DNA of 64,000 nucleotides, from the NCBI GenBank assembly GCA_023055425.1, contig JALGPY010000015.1, forward strand, positions 2,044,001-2,108,000, written 5' to 3'. A program made the position numbers and the translations under genes. Below the pieces are notes generated by a model. That model searched no databases and was not told the origin of the DNA. It saw nothing but the letters and a program-made list of their open reading frames with translations. This document shows, piece after piece, positions 44,203 to 53,449 of this stretch. Numbering within the stretch: the stretch's first letter is position 1; every line of letters starts with the position of its first letter. The stretch is from Linanthus parryae. Taxonomy: Eukaryota; Streptophyta; Magnoliopsida; Ericales; Polemoniaceae.

Positions 44203-44732
44203 CCAAAATCTAAATCCTATCTCATATGATAGGAACAACAGCCTATCTCACATGATAGCAGCCAGAGCCTATCTCTTGAGATAACAGAATCGAAAGCCTA
44301 TTCAAATGAATAGTATACGAGTTGCAAAGTCTATCTTATAGGACCAATAGCTAACGCTCACACGCAAAATCATGGCCTATCTTATTAGGCAAAACAAACA
44401 GAGTGGCTGAAATACGCGCATGTTTATAAAAGCAGAAATACAAAATCAAGTCTATCTTATTAGACAAAACAGCCGAAAGGCAAAGTACAATTTACCTGTC
44501 TAGATAACAGCAGAAAGCAAAGTTTACAGAAAAAAGATCCCTTCAAGAAGCGACATCGCAAAGAAACATATTCCTACACTAAAACGCTAAGCTATGGGCC
44601 TGAATATGGAAGGCTCGTCGTCATCGTCGACGTTCTCGACCAGAATAGGACTCCTGTCGCTGCCATGGCAAGATGCCAGATGAACTTCAAGCAATGGAGG
44701 CGGCTGATGTAAAAACAGATGGGGGAAACAGC
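44203..44732. repeat. Degenerate continuation of the CTATC/GATAG repeats
   Basis: Scattered, irregularly spaced variants (CTATCTATTGGGATAG, CCTATCTCATATGATAGG, CCTATTCAAATGAATAG, TCTATCTTATTAGAC) continue to about 44480. Then follows short non-repetitive sequence that is the 3' end of antisense gene B. Related words reappear at 45556-45620. Confidence 0.75.
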
Positions 44733-45137
44733 TTAGGGAATGGATCCCGAATAAATAGAGAGCGCTCCAATTAGCCGCTCCCACATCCAAGTTTTGGTGG
44801 CAGATAGTTCTCCAACGGAGAGCCACCGGGGCAACACCCCACCATTACACTTCGATTCAAGAATCGATGATGGCGCAGTCTTTTCCGGAATCTCACCGGG
44901 GATGACACCCGCAAACATGATTAAGGAAAAAACACCTTCTTTCTGGCAAAAAAGTCTGTACCACCGATCCTCATAAGGCCTGGATGAATCAGAGGCCCCT
45001 GCTAACGGATGCTTGGGAGACATTCCTATAGCACAACGTATCCCTATGGGTTCATGGAACTGGAACTCGGGAGAATAAAAAGACGGAGGAATACAACGGA
45101 AAGTATGGCAAGGATTTCGGCTCAGAGAAGAGGACAT
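44733..45137 (-). CDS. Antisense gene B of the Tat-like derivative (hypothetical)
   Basis: 134 residues from the ATG at 45137 (MSSSLSRNPCHTF) to the stop at 44733. A minus-strand TATA box lies 66-73 bp upstream. The protein is Trp- and Pro-containing (FYSPEFQFHEPIGIRC, RPYEDRWYRLFCQKEGVF, TKTWMWERLIGAL), with no domain I recognise. Antisense ORFs between pol and 3' LTR are known for Tat elements and their function is unresolved. It could be the first exon of a longer gene, because coding-like text continues below 44733 in another frame (44587-44826). Confidence 0.5.
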   Translation of the reverse strand: MSSSLSRNPCHTFRCIPPSFYSPEFQFHEPIGIRCAIGMSPKHPLAGASDSSRPYEDRWYRLFCQKEGVFSLIMFAGVIPGEIPEKTAPSSILESKCNGGVLPRWLSVGELSATKTWMWERLIGALSIYSGSIP

Positions 45138-45202
45138 CTTTTCAATTGCAAAGACCCAGAAGGGTAGCAATGATGGAAAACAAAATAAAAAGGAAAATGG
45201 GG

Positions 45203-45210
45203 TTTATATA
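45203..45210 (-). promoter_or_regulatory. TATA box of antisense gene B
   Basis: TATATAAA on the minus strand within GAGCCC...TATATAAACCCC, about 35 bp upstream of a plausible start site and 66-73 bp before the ATG at 45137. Confidence 0.55.
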
Positions 45211-46113
45211 GAGCCCGAGGAGGACTCTTCAGTTGCCAGTAACGTCTCGAAACCGGATGAGAATCAATGACACTACTAAAAGCCTACGACGGTACAATAG
45301 ACCTAGGCAATAATGAGGGGATAGTCTACTATGTGGCGGTCACGCCTTATAAGGACGCCATGCTGGCACGACGATTCAGGAAGTCATGATGGCTTCTAGG
45401 AACTTGAACCGACATCAAGACATTGAGGATCACAACTTTTTCCAAGGAGGGCAGATTGTGACATGCACGCACCAGATTATCTTCCCGCGAATAACAGCAA
45501 AATGTCAAACCAAAGCATAAGCCAAAATTCCATAGTGGAAACGAGAAGTGTGGGTAAGCCTATCTCATATGATAGAAACATGCGCGATATAATGTGTAAG
45601 CCTATCTCACAGGATAGCGGTTATACGCGGAATTACGCGAAGCTTACCGTTTTGGGCTGCAGCAAAAGCCATCTCATCCGACTAAAGTTTCCTCCTGAAT
45701 AAGGGAAAATGCTATTTTATCTAGCTAAAGTTCTTACCTGAGCAATGGAAAAGACCCTATTTACCTGCAAGAAATGAGTCATACGCAGTCTAGCATTTAT
45801 ACAAGCAAATACATAAACTAAAGCATGCAAAAGGGGGGGGGCATTCCATAAACTGCGCAGAAACACACGCGCACCAAAAACAATTGTCGCAGAAGTTCAA
45901 ACTATCCAGGCATCAGAGCCACAAGAAGGAGCATCAAAGTTACATTGGAATGAAAGTCTAAAATAGCGGATCAACATTACTGCTGCTTCATTCCTTAAAA
46001 AAAGTCTTTCAGGAGGGAGTCCCTCGCGGACAACTTAAGCGAGTTTGCTGCAAGCTCTTCGAGGGGGCTTTGATCTCCTCATGATGCTTCAAAGTTTCAT
46101 ACTCCCGGGCCAT
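45211..46113. other. Spacer between the two antisense genes
   Basis: Mostly non-coding. It carries two hairpin words of the 59-bp family at 45556-45620 and a G8-9 run at 45833-45841. Minus-strand coding-like text directly below 46114 (EYETLKHHEE, acidic/helical) looks like the former C-terminal extension of antisense gene A beyond its present stop. Confidence 0.5.
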
Positions 46114-49100
46114 CTATTCATACGCTTCTCTGCGCGCGTTAAGGGCCGCCGTCTCCTCCTTGTAAGAAGCATACTCAGCCCCGAGGCTGGCAGATTTGTG
46201 GAATTTGATTAGTCTCTGCACGAGGAAATCCAAGTCTAATTGTCTTGCTGCAGTCTGTTGGATCCTCTGTGAGATCGCAAGAAGATCTTGGGCACTAGCA
46301 TCTGTGGTGCTTTCAGGAGTAGTCTTATATAATCTCTCCAAAAGGGCGGCCATCTCTCTGAAAATATTGTCTTTCGGTGCCAGCTCTAGCACTCGAGCAA
46401 ATGCAGCAGGGAAAGTCACGCGCACTTTCATCAGCCATTCTAAACAGGCTTGGTCGATATCTATTCATGAAGATGGGACAAAATAATCAGAAAGATGCGG
46501 GCCTAGGAGTCAGAGCATTATGAGTAGGGGGGGGAATGAGCTTACCAGTCCCTTCGACAATTTGCTGAAGAGGATCAACGGATATTTCTACCCGCAAGCC
46601 GGAACCAATTTGCTCGGCTAACTTTTGATCCGCTCTGGCCTCGTGCGCAAAGTATGGTTCAGGAATTATAAAATTTCTCGCAGATGCAATGGGGCTTACG
46701 GCCTGTGAGCCCCACACTTCAAAGGGATTCTCAGAGAAGAGAGAGTCCAAATCAAAGCCTCCCGCAGGGCCATCGCTTCTTTCCATGCTTGGTGCAGGGG
46801 ATGGATTCAGATTGGCTAGCTCAACCTCCTCAACGTTTTGAGTGATGGGAGGACCGTGCTCAGCAGGATCGGCGCACTCAACGGACATAGTGTCGCGTAC
46901 GACTTCTTCGACATCCCTCTCGGATAACACTTCAGGCTCAACGTTCATAGTCATTGTGGCCTGCTCAGGACTTGCCCCTTGCTCGACATTAGCTTCATCT
47001 GAAGAAATGGGTATCGCTTCGGCAGGAGGAGCAACAAAATCTTCCTGCACCGGTAGTGCTTCCTCTTGCTAGATAATGAGATCTGCACCTGAATAACCCT
47101 CAACCGTTGGAGCTTCCTTCACCAAGATTTGCCCTGAAGAGCTTGCACCAAACATGTTTCCAACAGACTCAGGAATCACTATAGCACTGCGAATCCGACG
47201 GTGTACCAAAGGGCAAGGGTCGGGTTCTGCAAAAAAAAATACTATTCCATTATCGCACTCTTAAGAGGAAGAAAATAAGGACTTTAACATAAGGATGAGC
47301 TCGAACAGAATAACACGACCTCTACTGATATTATGAGCGGTACTTCCCCACTTATATGGGGTACCTGCGCAATTGTCATGTTGCAAGTTATCGTCAAAAC
47401 TCTTCAACCTAGCATGACCTGCTCGGGATTAAAAGATTATGCACCGGGCGTAAAAAAGAGAAGGGTATCACGCGCAACTAGAGCACTGGCCTACCGCCTA
47501 CCTGAAGATTCCCCACACTGATCCCTTACCCATTTACGGATGTCACAAATGGGCACGCCATGGTATAATGCGCCAGTTACAATGTCATAGTTTGATAAAG
47601 CAAACTTAAAAATTGTACCTTCCTCGTCCTCATCGTCGACGAGTCCATGAAGTGCTAGATGTGCCTGGTGTAACTCATCCACAGTTTTTGAAGCATCGCG
47701 AGAAGGGCGTGAACGCCCGTAGCATGTGCGCGATCTTCGCACCTCGGTTCTTTCTTGATTAGCAATCTCATCAATGCTCTGTCTCTTGGCAATCTCAATG
47801 CGCTCTGCCTCCGAAAACTTCTCTTGAAGGGATCTTTCCTCTGCCATATGCCTGGACTCTTTAACGGCTTCCTCCTCAGTCATGATGGTCTTTCCTTTGA
47901 GCGGGCTATAATCATCACCTAAAGAAAGAGGATAGAAGGGGGTAAAACATATTCGAAGAGAATTTAATAAGCAAGGATACTTTGGCCAAACCTTCTTTCT
48001 CCCAGGAAAAAAAATCTGAGTCTAATTCTGGGAGCGATTTCTTCTTGGAAGAAGCGGGTTTCCTTTTCGCAGGAGAGGCCTTCTTGGGAGCTGGCTCATT
48101 TCGCGCGCACTTTGGTTGCTGAGCTGTCAGATCATCAGTCGCAGGGGCATCGGCACTTCTTTTTTTCATCTGTTTAAGGAAGGGCGTGAGGAAATCCTCG
48201 AGTCCATCCGAGATCACACTTCTAATTTCCTCGTCCATGCGCAGCACCAGAGGAATGGCATCGCCAGCATGTTTTTTCTTTGACCGACAAAGGTCAACAA
48301 GCCCCCCACTGCGATCCCCTGAGATAAAGCGCCTTAAGCATTACTGTTAAGAAAACAGCGTTGTATTAAGAAACATGTGGAACAAGAAGAATCAAACAAA
48401 AAATATAATTAGAGTGTTGCGGTTAAGACAATACCGCTTGAAAGTCCCTCGCGTACTGAGTCCGGGAGTTGAGGGAGTCCTGCACGACAGCGGCCTTCTT
48501 CTCATCTAGGATTAGTTGCAGACATAGATGGTCTGCAGCTAACAGCGAGTAGTACACATATGAGGCCCAACCCCAGGAAATATTAGACTTGAAAGGATAA
48601 TCCTTGGATAAGGGTGCAAGCTCCTTGTGAACCTGCAGCTGAGTCCGCGGGCTTGTCAGACGCCGTACCTGAGTTTTCCAAAAGGCCACCCAACTAGCTG
48701 TTATCCTTCCTGTTCTACTTTTTGAGGGCTGCATGTGGTGGAGTTTCGCGAGAAGCAACTCACGGCTCTTCCCAAAAACAATCCCGTCATAGCAGTCCTT
48801 AGAAGGGAGATCGGACCACATAGGTGGCGCAATGGTGTCAAAACCCAGCTGAGGAGCCACGCGAAGAGGATCAGAATGGACTGCTATGGGCGCATATCTG
48901 CAAGACTCGGCTCCAGGAGCATACTCTGCCAAATCAGGCAAATAACCTCTTCTACACCAGTTCACGTATTGGCTATAGTGACGGGGTCCGCTAGTAATGT
49001 GCCAAGCGCGGAGAGGAGTATCAATCTCGGGATACGTGTCCCCATGAAACATGATATTGTCCAACTCCTTAACATAATGACGGGCCACGAAGGGACTATC

Positions 49101-49213
49101 ATCATCACAGACCAAAGAGAAATTACGGCGAGCATTCTTGGTGTTAAACCAACGCCATGATCGGGGACAAAAGCCTTTTTGGGAACTTCAGTAGCCTTTT
49201 TGGTTTGCGCCAT
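46114..49213 (-). pseudogene. Antisense gene A: five-exon gene inside the Tat-like derivative
   Basis: Minus-strand exons by frame and splice sites: E1 49213 to about 48435, E2 48318-47992, E3 47918-47502, E4 47226-46546, E5 46460-46114. Acceptors are strong (CTTTATCTCAG, CTCTTTCTTTAG, TTTTTTTTTGCAG). Donors are AAG|GTTTGG, CAG|GTAGGC and CTG|GTAAGC. Introns 2-4 are all phase 1 and rejoin the frame exactly. The E1/E2 junction does not without one base. E1 encodes MAQTKKATEVPKKAF, then after a frameshift near 49150 DDDSPFVARHYVKELDNIMF and ASWVAFWKTQVRRL. E2 is Lys-rich (KKASPAKRKPASSKKKS, NLS-like). E3 and E5 are helical, coiled-coil-like. E4 is acidic and has one in-frame TAG (47069-47071). 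Length is about 850 residues. Tat antisense ORFs have been linked to plant mobile domain proteins. I cannot confirm that domain here. Confidence 0.65.
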
Positions 49214-49332
49214 AGCTCACTGGGAAGTTCTGGAACTTAAGTAGCCTTTTGGGGAACCATTGCTATAAGAAGAAGGAGACCATATCTCAATGATTGGTTC
49301 ACATGCAGAAGGAAAAGGGGGGAGAAGGAAGC
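49214..49332 (-). promoter_or_regulatory. Upstream region of antisense gene A, overlapping the element's PPT
   Basis: On the minus strand an ACCAATCA (CCAAT-box-like) word lies about 80 bp before the ATG at 49213. The plus strand of the far end (AGGAAAAGGGGGGAGAAGGA, 49310-49329) is the element's polypurine tract, so promoter and PPT share the same 120 bp. Two near copies of GAACTT(C/A)AGTAGCCTTTT flank the start codon. Confidence 0.45.
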
Positions 49333-49493
49333 TGTTAGAAATTGACTGCAATTTCGGAAAAAACGAAGACGTAGAGATTCAAATTAAGTTGCCTTGTTCA
49401 CGCCTGAGAACTCTAATCGCCTTGGAAAATTTTTCAAGGATTTGATTACAAAATTGATCAAAGGACTCTGCTTCTTGTTGTGGGAGCTCTCTC
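49333..49493 (+). repeat. Tat-like 3' LTR, first 161 bp
   Basis: TGTTAGAAATTGACTGC begins directly after the polypurine tract. At 49494 Copia-3 interrupts it. The rest lies beyond the window. Confidence 0.6.
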
Positions 49494-49954
49494 TGTTGGG
49501 TTTTGATTCATGGATGCGCAACGGAAACAATAATTAACCATGCAAAACCCTCCAAGGATCACAATTCAAGAGACATAACGATGGTAAAGGAAGAAATCAA
49601 TAACACACCTTAGGGTTCTCCTTTGATGACTTCAAACACGAATTGTGTCACGTTCTCTATAGTTGATCCACGCCTAGAGTTGATTTCTAGATCTCCCACT
49701 CCTTGGTGCTAGCCCGGAAAGAGGAAGAGGAAGAAGAATCACGCAAAACGAGACGAACCAAGGAGGTTCGGCCTCCTTGGGGCCGACGGGGACGGGCGGC
49801 GGAAAAGGGAGGCGCGGTCGGCTCCTTCCTTGCTTGTTGCTCTCCTTTTGTTCTCTCCCACTCTAGTTATGATCAATTATGAGCATAAGTTGTGGGAAGG
49901 AAGGAAGGAAGGTCCTTTATATAGTCCAACAACTCTTTGCCAACTACCTAAAGG
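49494..49954 (-). repeat. Copia-3 3' LTR, distal part
   Basis: TGTTGGGTTTTGATTC onward, similar to 20920-21388 of Copia-1. The TATA-like TATATAAA (minus) lies at about 49916-49923. It stops at the AAAGG duplication where the LARD starts. Confidence 0.9.
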
Positions 49955-52900
49955 TGTAACCCTTCGCTTTGATACCCATACGCTTTGGTTAAAGTAAACA
50001 TTCCTAAGCACCTAAAATAAGTTTAAACATTTCATGTTATCTCTGGTTAGTCTCATGGCATATTTTGTGCATCATCATATAGAAATATTTTTATATTTGC
50101 TCATTAAGTAGCTTTAGCTTCGAGGACGAAGCTCTTTTTGAGGGGGGAAGGATGTAATACCCCGTTTTTATACGGGTAAATTAGTAGCAATTCGTGAAGT
50201 TTAAATGTGAACTGAGGAGGTATTTGTAGTTTAAGTAAAGATAAACTAGTTATTTTAGGGGGGAGATCATTGTAGTTTGAAGAAAGTCCAACACCTAGGG
50301 GATAAATCAGTAATAGTGAATTAATAATTAGAGACAAAAAAAAAAAAAAAGAAAAAAAAAAAAAGAAGAAGAAAAGAATAAAAAAAATTGGGATCAGTTT
50401 CTCCCATCAACACTCCTCCAACTGGTGCTTTCTCCCCAAAAACAAGAAAATTCTTGTCTTCTTCCACACAAATTTCTTCTTATACATCATCTACTTCTTC
50501 CTCCCTCATCTCACCCCGTCGCCACCACCAACACCATCACACCCTCCACCACCGGCACCAACTCCACCACCACAGCCACCACCTCACTCCCTCTCCCTTA
50601 CCACCCCGATCTCTCTCCCTGTCTCCCTCTCTGCCCTCTGTTTTGGGCCGGCGAAAACAGAGCAGCGGCACAAGGCCGCCGCTGTTCCCGACGGTGAACA
50701 ACCACCACCACCACCACTTGTTCCTCTTTGCCCTCCCCCAGATCTCTCTCTCTCTCTCTGCTCCCTTCTGCCCAAAACAGAGCAACAACAACACCAGCAG
50801 TAGCAGCTGGTGGCAGTGGCCAAACCCACCACCACAGCTGCCGCCATTCCCGACGGCAAACCACCGGCGAGAAACCGCCATCAACGCCACCACCATTACA
50901 GTCACCACCTCCACCACCATCTCTCTGTCTCACTCCCTCTCTTCCCCTGTTTCTGCCATCGAAAACAGAGAGCCCCCAGCAGCGGCGTTGTGCCGCTGCC
51001 TTCCCCGACGGCAACACCAACGCCGCCGCCGCCACAGCTCTCTCTCCCCCTCGGTTCGATCCAGTCTCTCACCTCCCTCTCTGTTTCGAGCCTAGGAGAA
51101 CCCACAGCAGCAGCAAGTCGCTGCAGAAACGCCCTGGAGCCACCACGTCGCCGGCCTCCTCCATTAACGCCGGCGAAAGCTCGGCGTCTCCAAATCCGAC
51201 GCACCCACCCCTTAAAATCGGTACCAAACGACTCCCTGAGGCCCGAGGAAGCCATAGCCGGCGCCAATCGAAGCAAAGGACGCCGGAATCGTCGGATTCG
51301 TTCATCACCACCGGCCACCATCGACGGCAAACCCAACCGGACTCAAATCTTGACCGTTTCTCGCGATTTTTCGCTTGGGTAACTCCTAAATCACCCTCTG
51401 ATTCATTTGTGATCATCGAAACATGATTTTATTAGCTTTAGATCGAATCGGGTTGTTGGATTCATGCTTGTTCATGTTGGGGGGTTGTTCTTGTATTTTC
51501 GGAAAAGTTAGGGGTGGCTAGTATAACATGTTGAAACTGTTTTTGGTTATTGGGAGGTTATTACTTGTCATTAATGAAAAGTTGAGGATCTATTTAGTAT
51601 TTACATAAACTGCGAATATAATATAAAATTAAAAATGCATTTTTGTATTGGAATTAATTTATAATATTTTTTAGTTATTGTTTTAATTATATAAAAGATG
51701 TTTTTGCTATTTAAAATTATATATATGCATTATTTATGAGATATTGTTGTTTTATTGAAAAATAAACAAGATAAAATATCTATTTCTTTAATCATATAAT
51801 TTAGTGTGACTAAGTAAATATTTCAAGTACTTATAAATTTGTGATTTTAGTAAATATGTTATTTGCTCAAAATTGATAAAATAAAATAAGTTAGAAAGTT
51901 AAATAGGAAAATTACTTTTAAAGAAAAATCCTCTATTTATAATAGCTAAAGCCGTATTATTATATATATTAGATATTGATTTCTCCAAAATTAAGTTATA
52001 ATTGTGTGAGACTAAACACATGTTTTATTTGGACAAACATTTTTGTGAGTTTTATTTAATAGTATATATATATATATTATAATAAATAATTAGAAATAAT
52101 TAAATTAGTTGAATCAATTTTTGTGGTCATTTACAAATAAATGTGTTGTAAAATAGATTATTTTATTTTCTAAATATTAGAGGGTATAAATTTAATATGC
52201 GATTTATTACTTAATAAATTTTAAGAGTTAGTATTTATATATATAAATAGTGATTTTATGAGAAAAATACAATTTGTACATGCTAATAATTAATGGGGAT
52301 AATGGGGAATAATTTCAAATAAGACTTAGAGAAATTTCGCATAGCATACTTGCACACTTTGGATTTGTAATTAATTTAGAAATTATAAATTGTAGGTGAC
52401 GAGTTCGTAGACGAGGGATTTGTTTATCCGTAGAGGCTTTGTTGTGCTTATTGTCTTGCTACTCGAGGTAAGTAAACGTGCCTAACCTAGTGTGCCGTCC
52501 TCCTTTCGTGTCCAAATATTTTCATAATTTTATGTCTCAAAATGTGACTTGTGATACACGTGTTCGACTTGAGATTTCAAATACTTGTCTAAATGATTCT
52601 TTTGGAAACTGTCACTTGAAATTAATAATGCGTAATAACGTAAAGTGGAAACAGTTGTGCGGTGGAACCATATTTGGATACTTTTATATTGTGATATTTT
52701 GCTCGGTTGCAATTAGCCCCGAGCTGCTCCATGTACTCACCTCTCTGGCCGCAAGAAGTCTTAGGGGGGTGCCGGCACTTAAGGTCTTGGATGCATGGGA
52801 TATGGTTGGTTACTTATGAGATACTGTGATGGATTATTGCGATGGATTGGTTCGTTCCCCGCTACAACTAATTAATAAACATGGACTTTCATGAGAAAAT

Positions 52901-53449
52901 GAAAAGGAATTACATACTTGAGATTTTCCCATAATTGGGACAGTATTATGAGATTATCCCTAATCGGGACAGTATGGTGGTTTGGAAATGTTTCATTGGA
53001 ATCATAAATGGTAATATCTTGAGAATATTGGAAATTTATATCTTCTCATACTGGGTCATTTTACACTACTATATCTGATTCCTTGTTATTATTCGTGTTC
53101 TTTAAAGAAAAGCATGCCTCTTTCCTGTTTACACGTTGGGGTGTTTACTTACTCAGTATTTCTTGCCGACTTTGGAAAAACTGCGGTCTTGTTTCTTTCC
53201 CCCGCAGGTCTAAGATTTGGGATTACGGAGTAGCGGGATTCGAGACTCATATAGTAATTGATATCACTTTTAATAAGGCGCACTCTTAGTATAATATCAT
53301 CTTTGTACAGTGTATTGTAGACAAATTAAGAGTTGTAATATATAAATATCGGATGTGTTGTTCTTGATTTCCGCCGCTTCATTTTTGAGTAGCACCCTCC
53401 TAGGCTCTCCGGTCCGGAACGGAAAGCTCGGGAAACGAGGGGTGTTACA
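49955..53449 (+). repeat. LARD 5' LTR (3495 bp)
   Basis: TGTAACCCTTCG...GGGGTGTTACA. Internal landmarks: a second LTR-start-like TGTAATACCCCG at 50153 after a purine tract; an A-rich run at 50336-50390; a C- and CT-rich leader-like block (50400-51370) with CCACCACC and CTCTCT repeats; an AT-rich block (51590-52300) with a (TA)7 run near 52063; and a TTCCCCCGCAG splice-acceptor-like word near 53198. Long open frames in the CT-rich block are low complexity on both strands. Confidence 0.95.

Larger units (their letters stand above)
39800..49493 (+). mobile_element. Pol-less Tat-like gypsy derivative with antisense genes
   Basis: Plus-strand order is LTR (to 41039), primer site (41042-41062), gag (41103-43004), protease remnant (to about 43543), a tandem array (43849-44202), two antisense genes (45137-44733 and 49213-46114), polypurine tract (49310-49332) and the start of a 3' LTR (49333-49493), cut by Copia-3. 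Gag and the DGGAAMNIIP protease are Tat-like, and Tat elements are known for extra and antisense ORFs between pol and the 3' LTR. No RT, RNase H or integrase motif exists between protease and array, so pol is deleted. The left boundary is uncertain. Confidence 0.75.

Noticed and set aside
47992..48000. U12-type intron donor GTATCCTT near 47985
   Set aside because: Using it leaves exon 2 in the wrong phase for exon 3. The nearby AAG|GTTTGG donor restores the frame and was preferred.
50388..51426. Several long overlapping ORFs on both strands (up to 235 codons), repeated at 57355-58393
   Set aside because: They lie in a CT- and CCA-rich LTR block. All frames are open because stop codons are rare in such composition, no domain is visible, and the second copy is identical because it is the other LTR.
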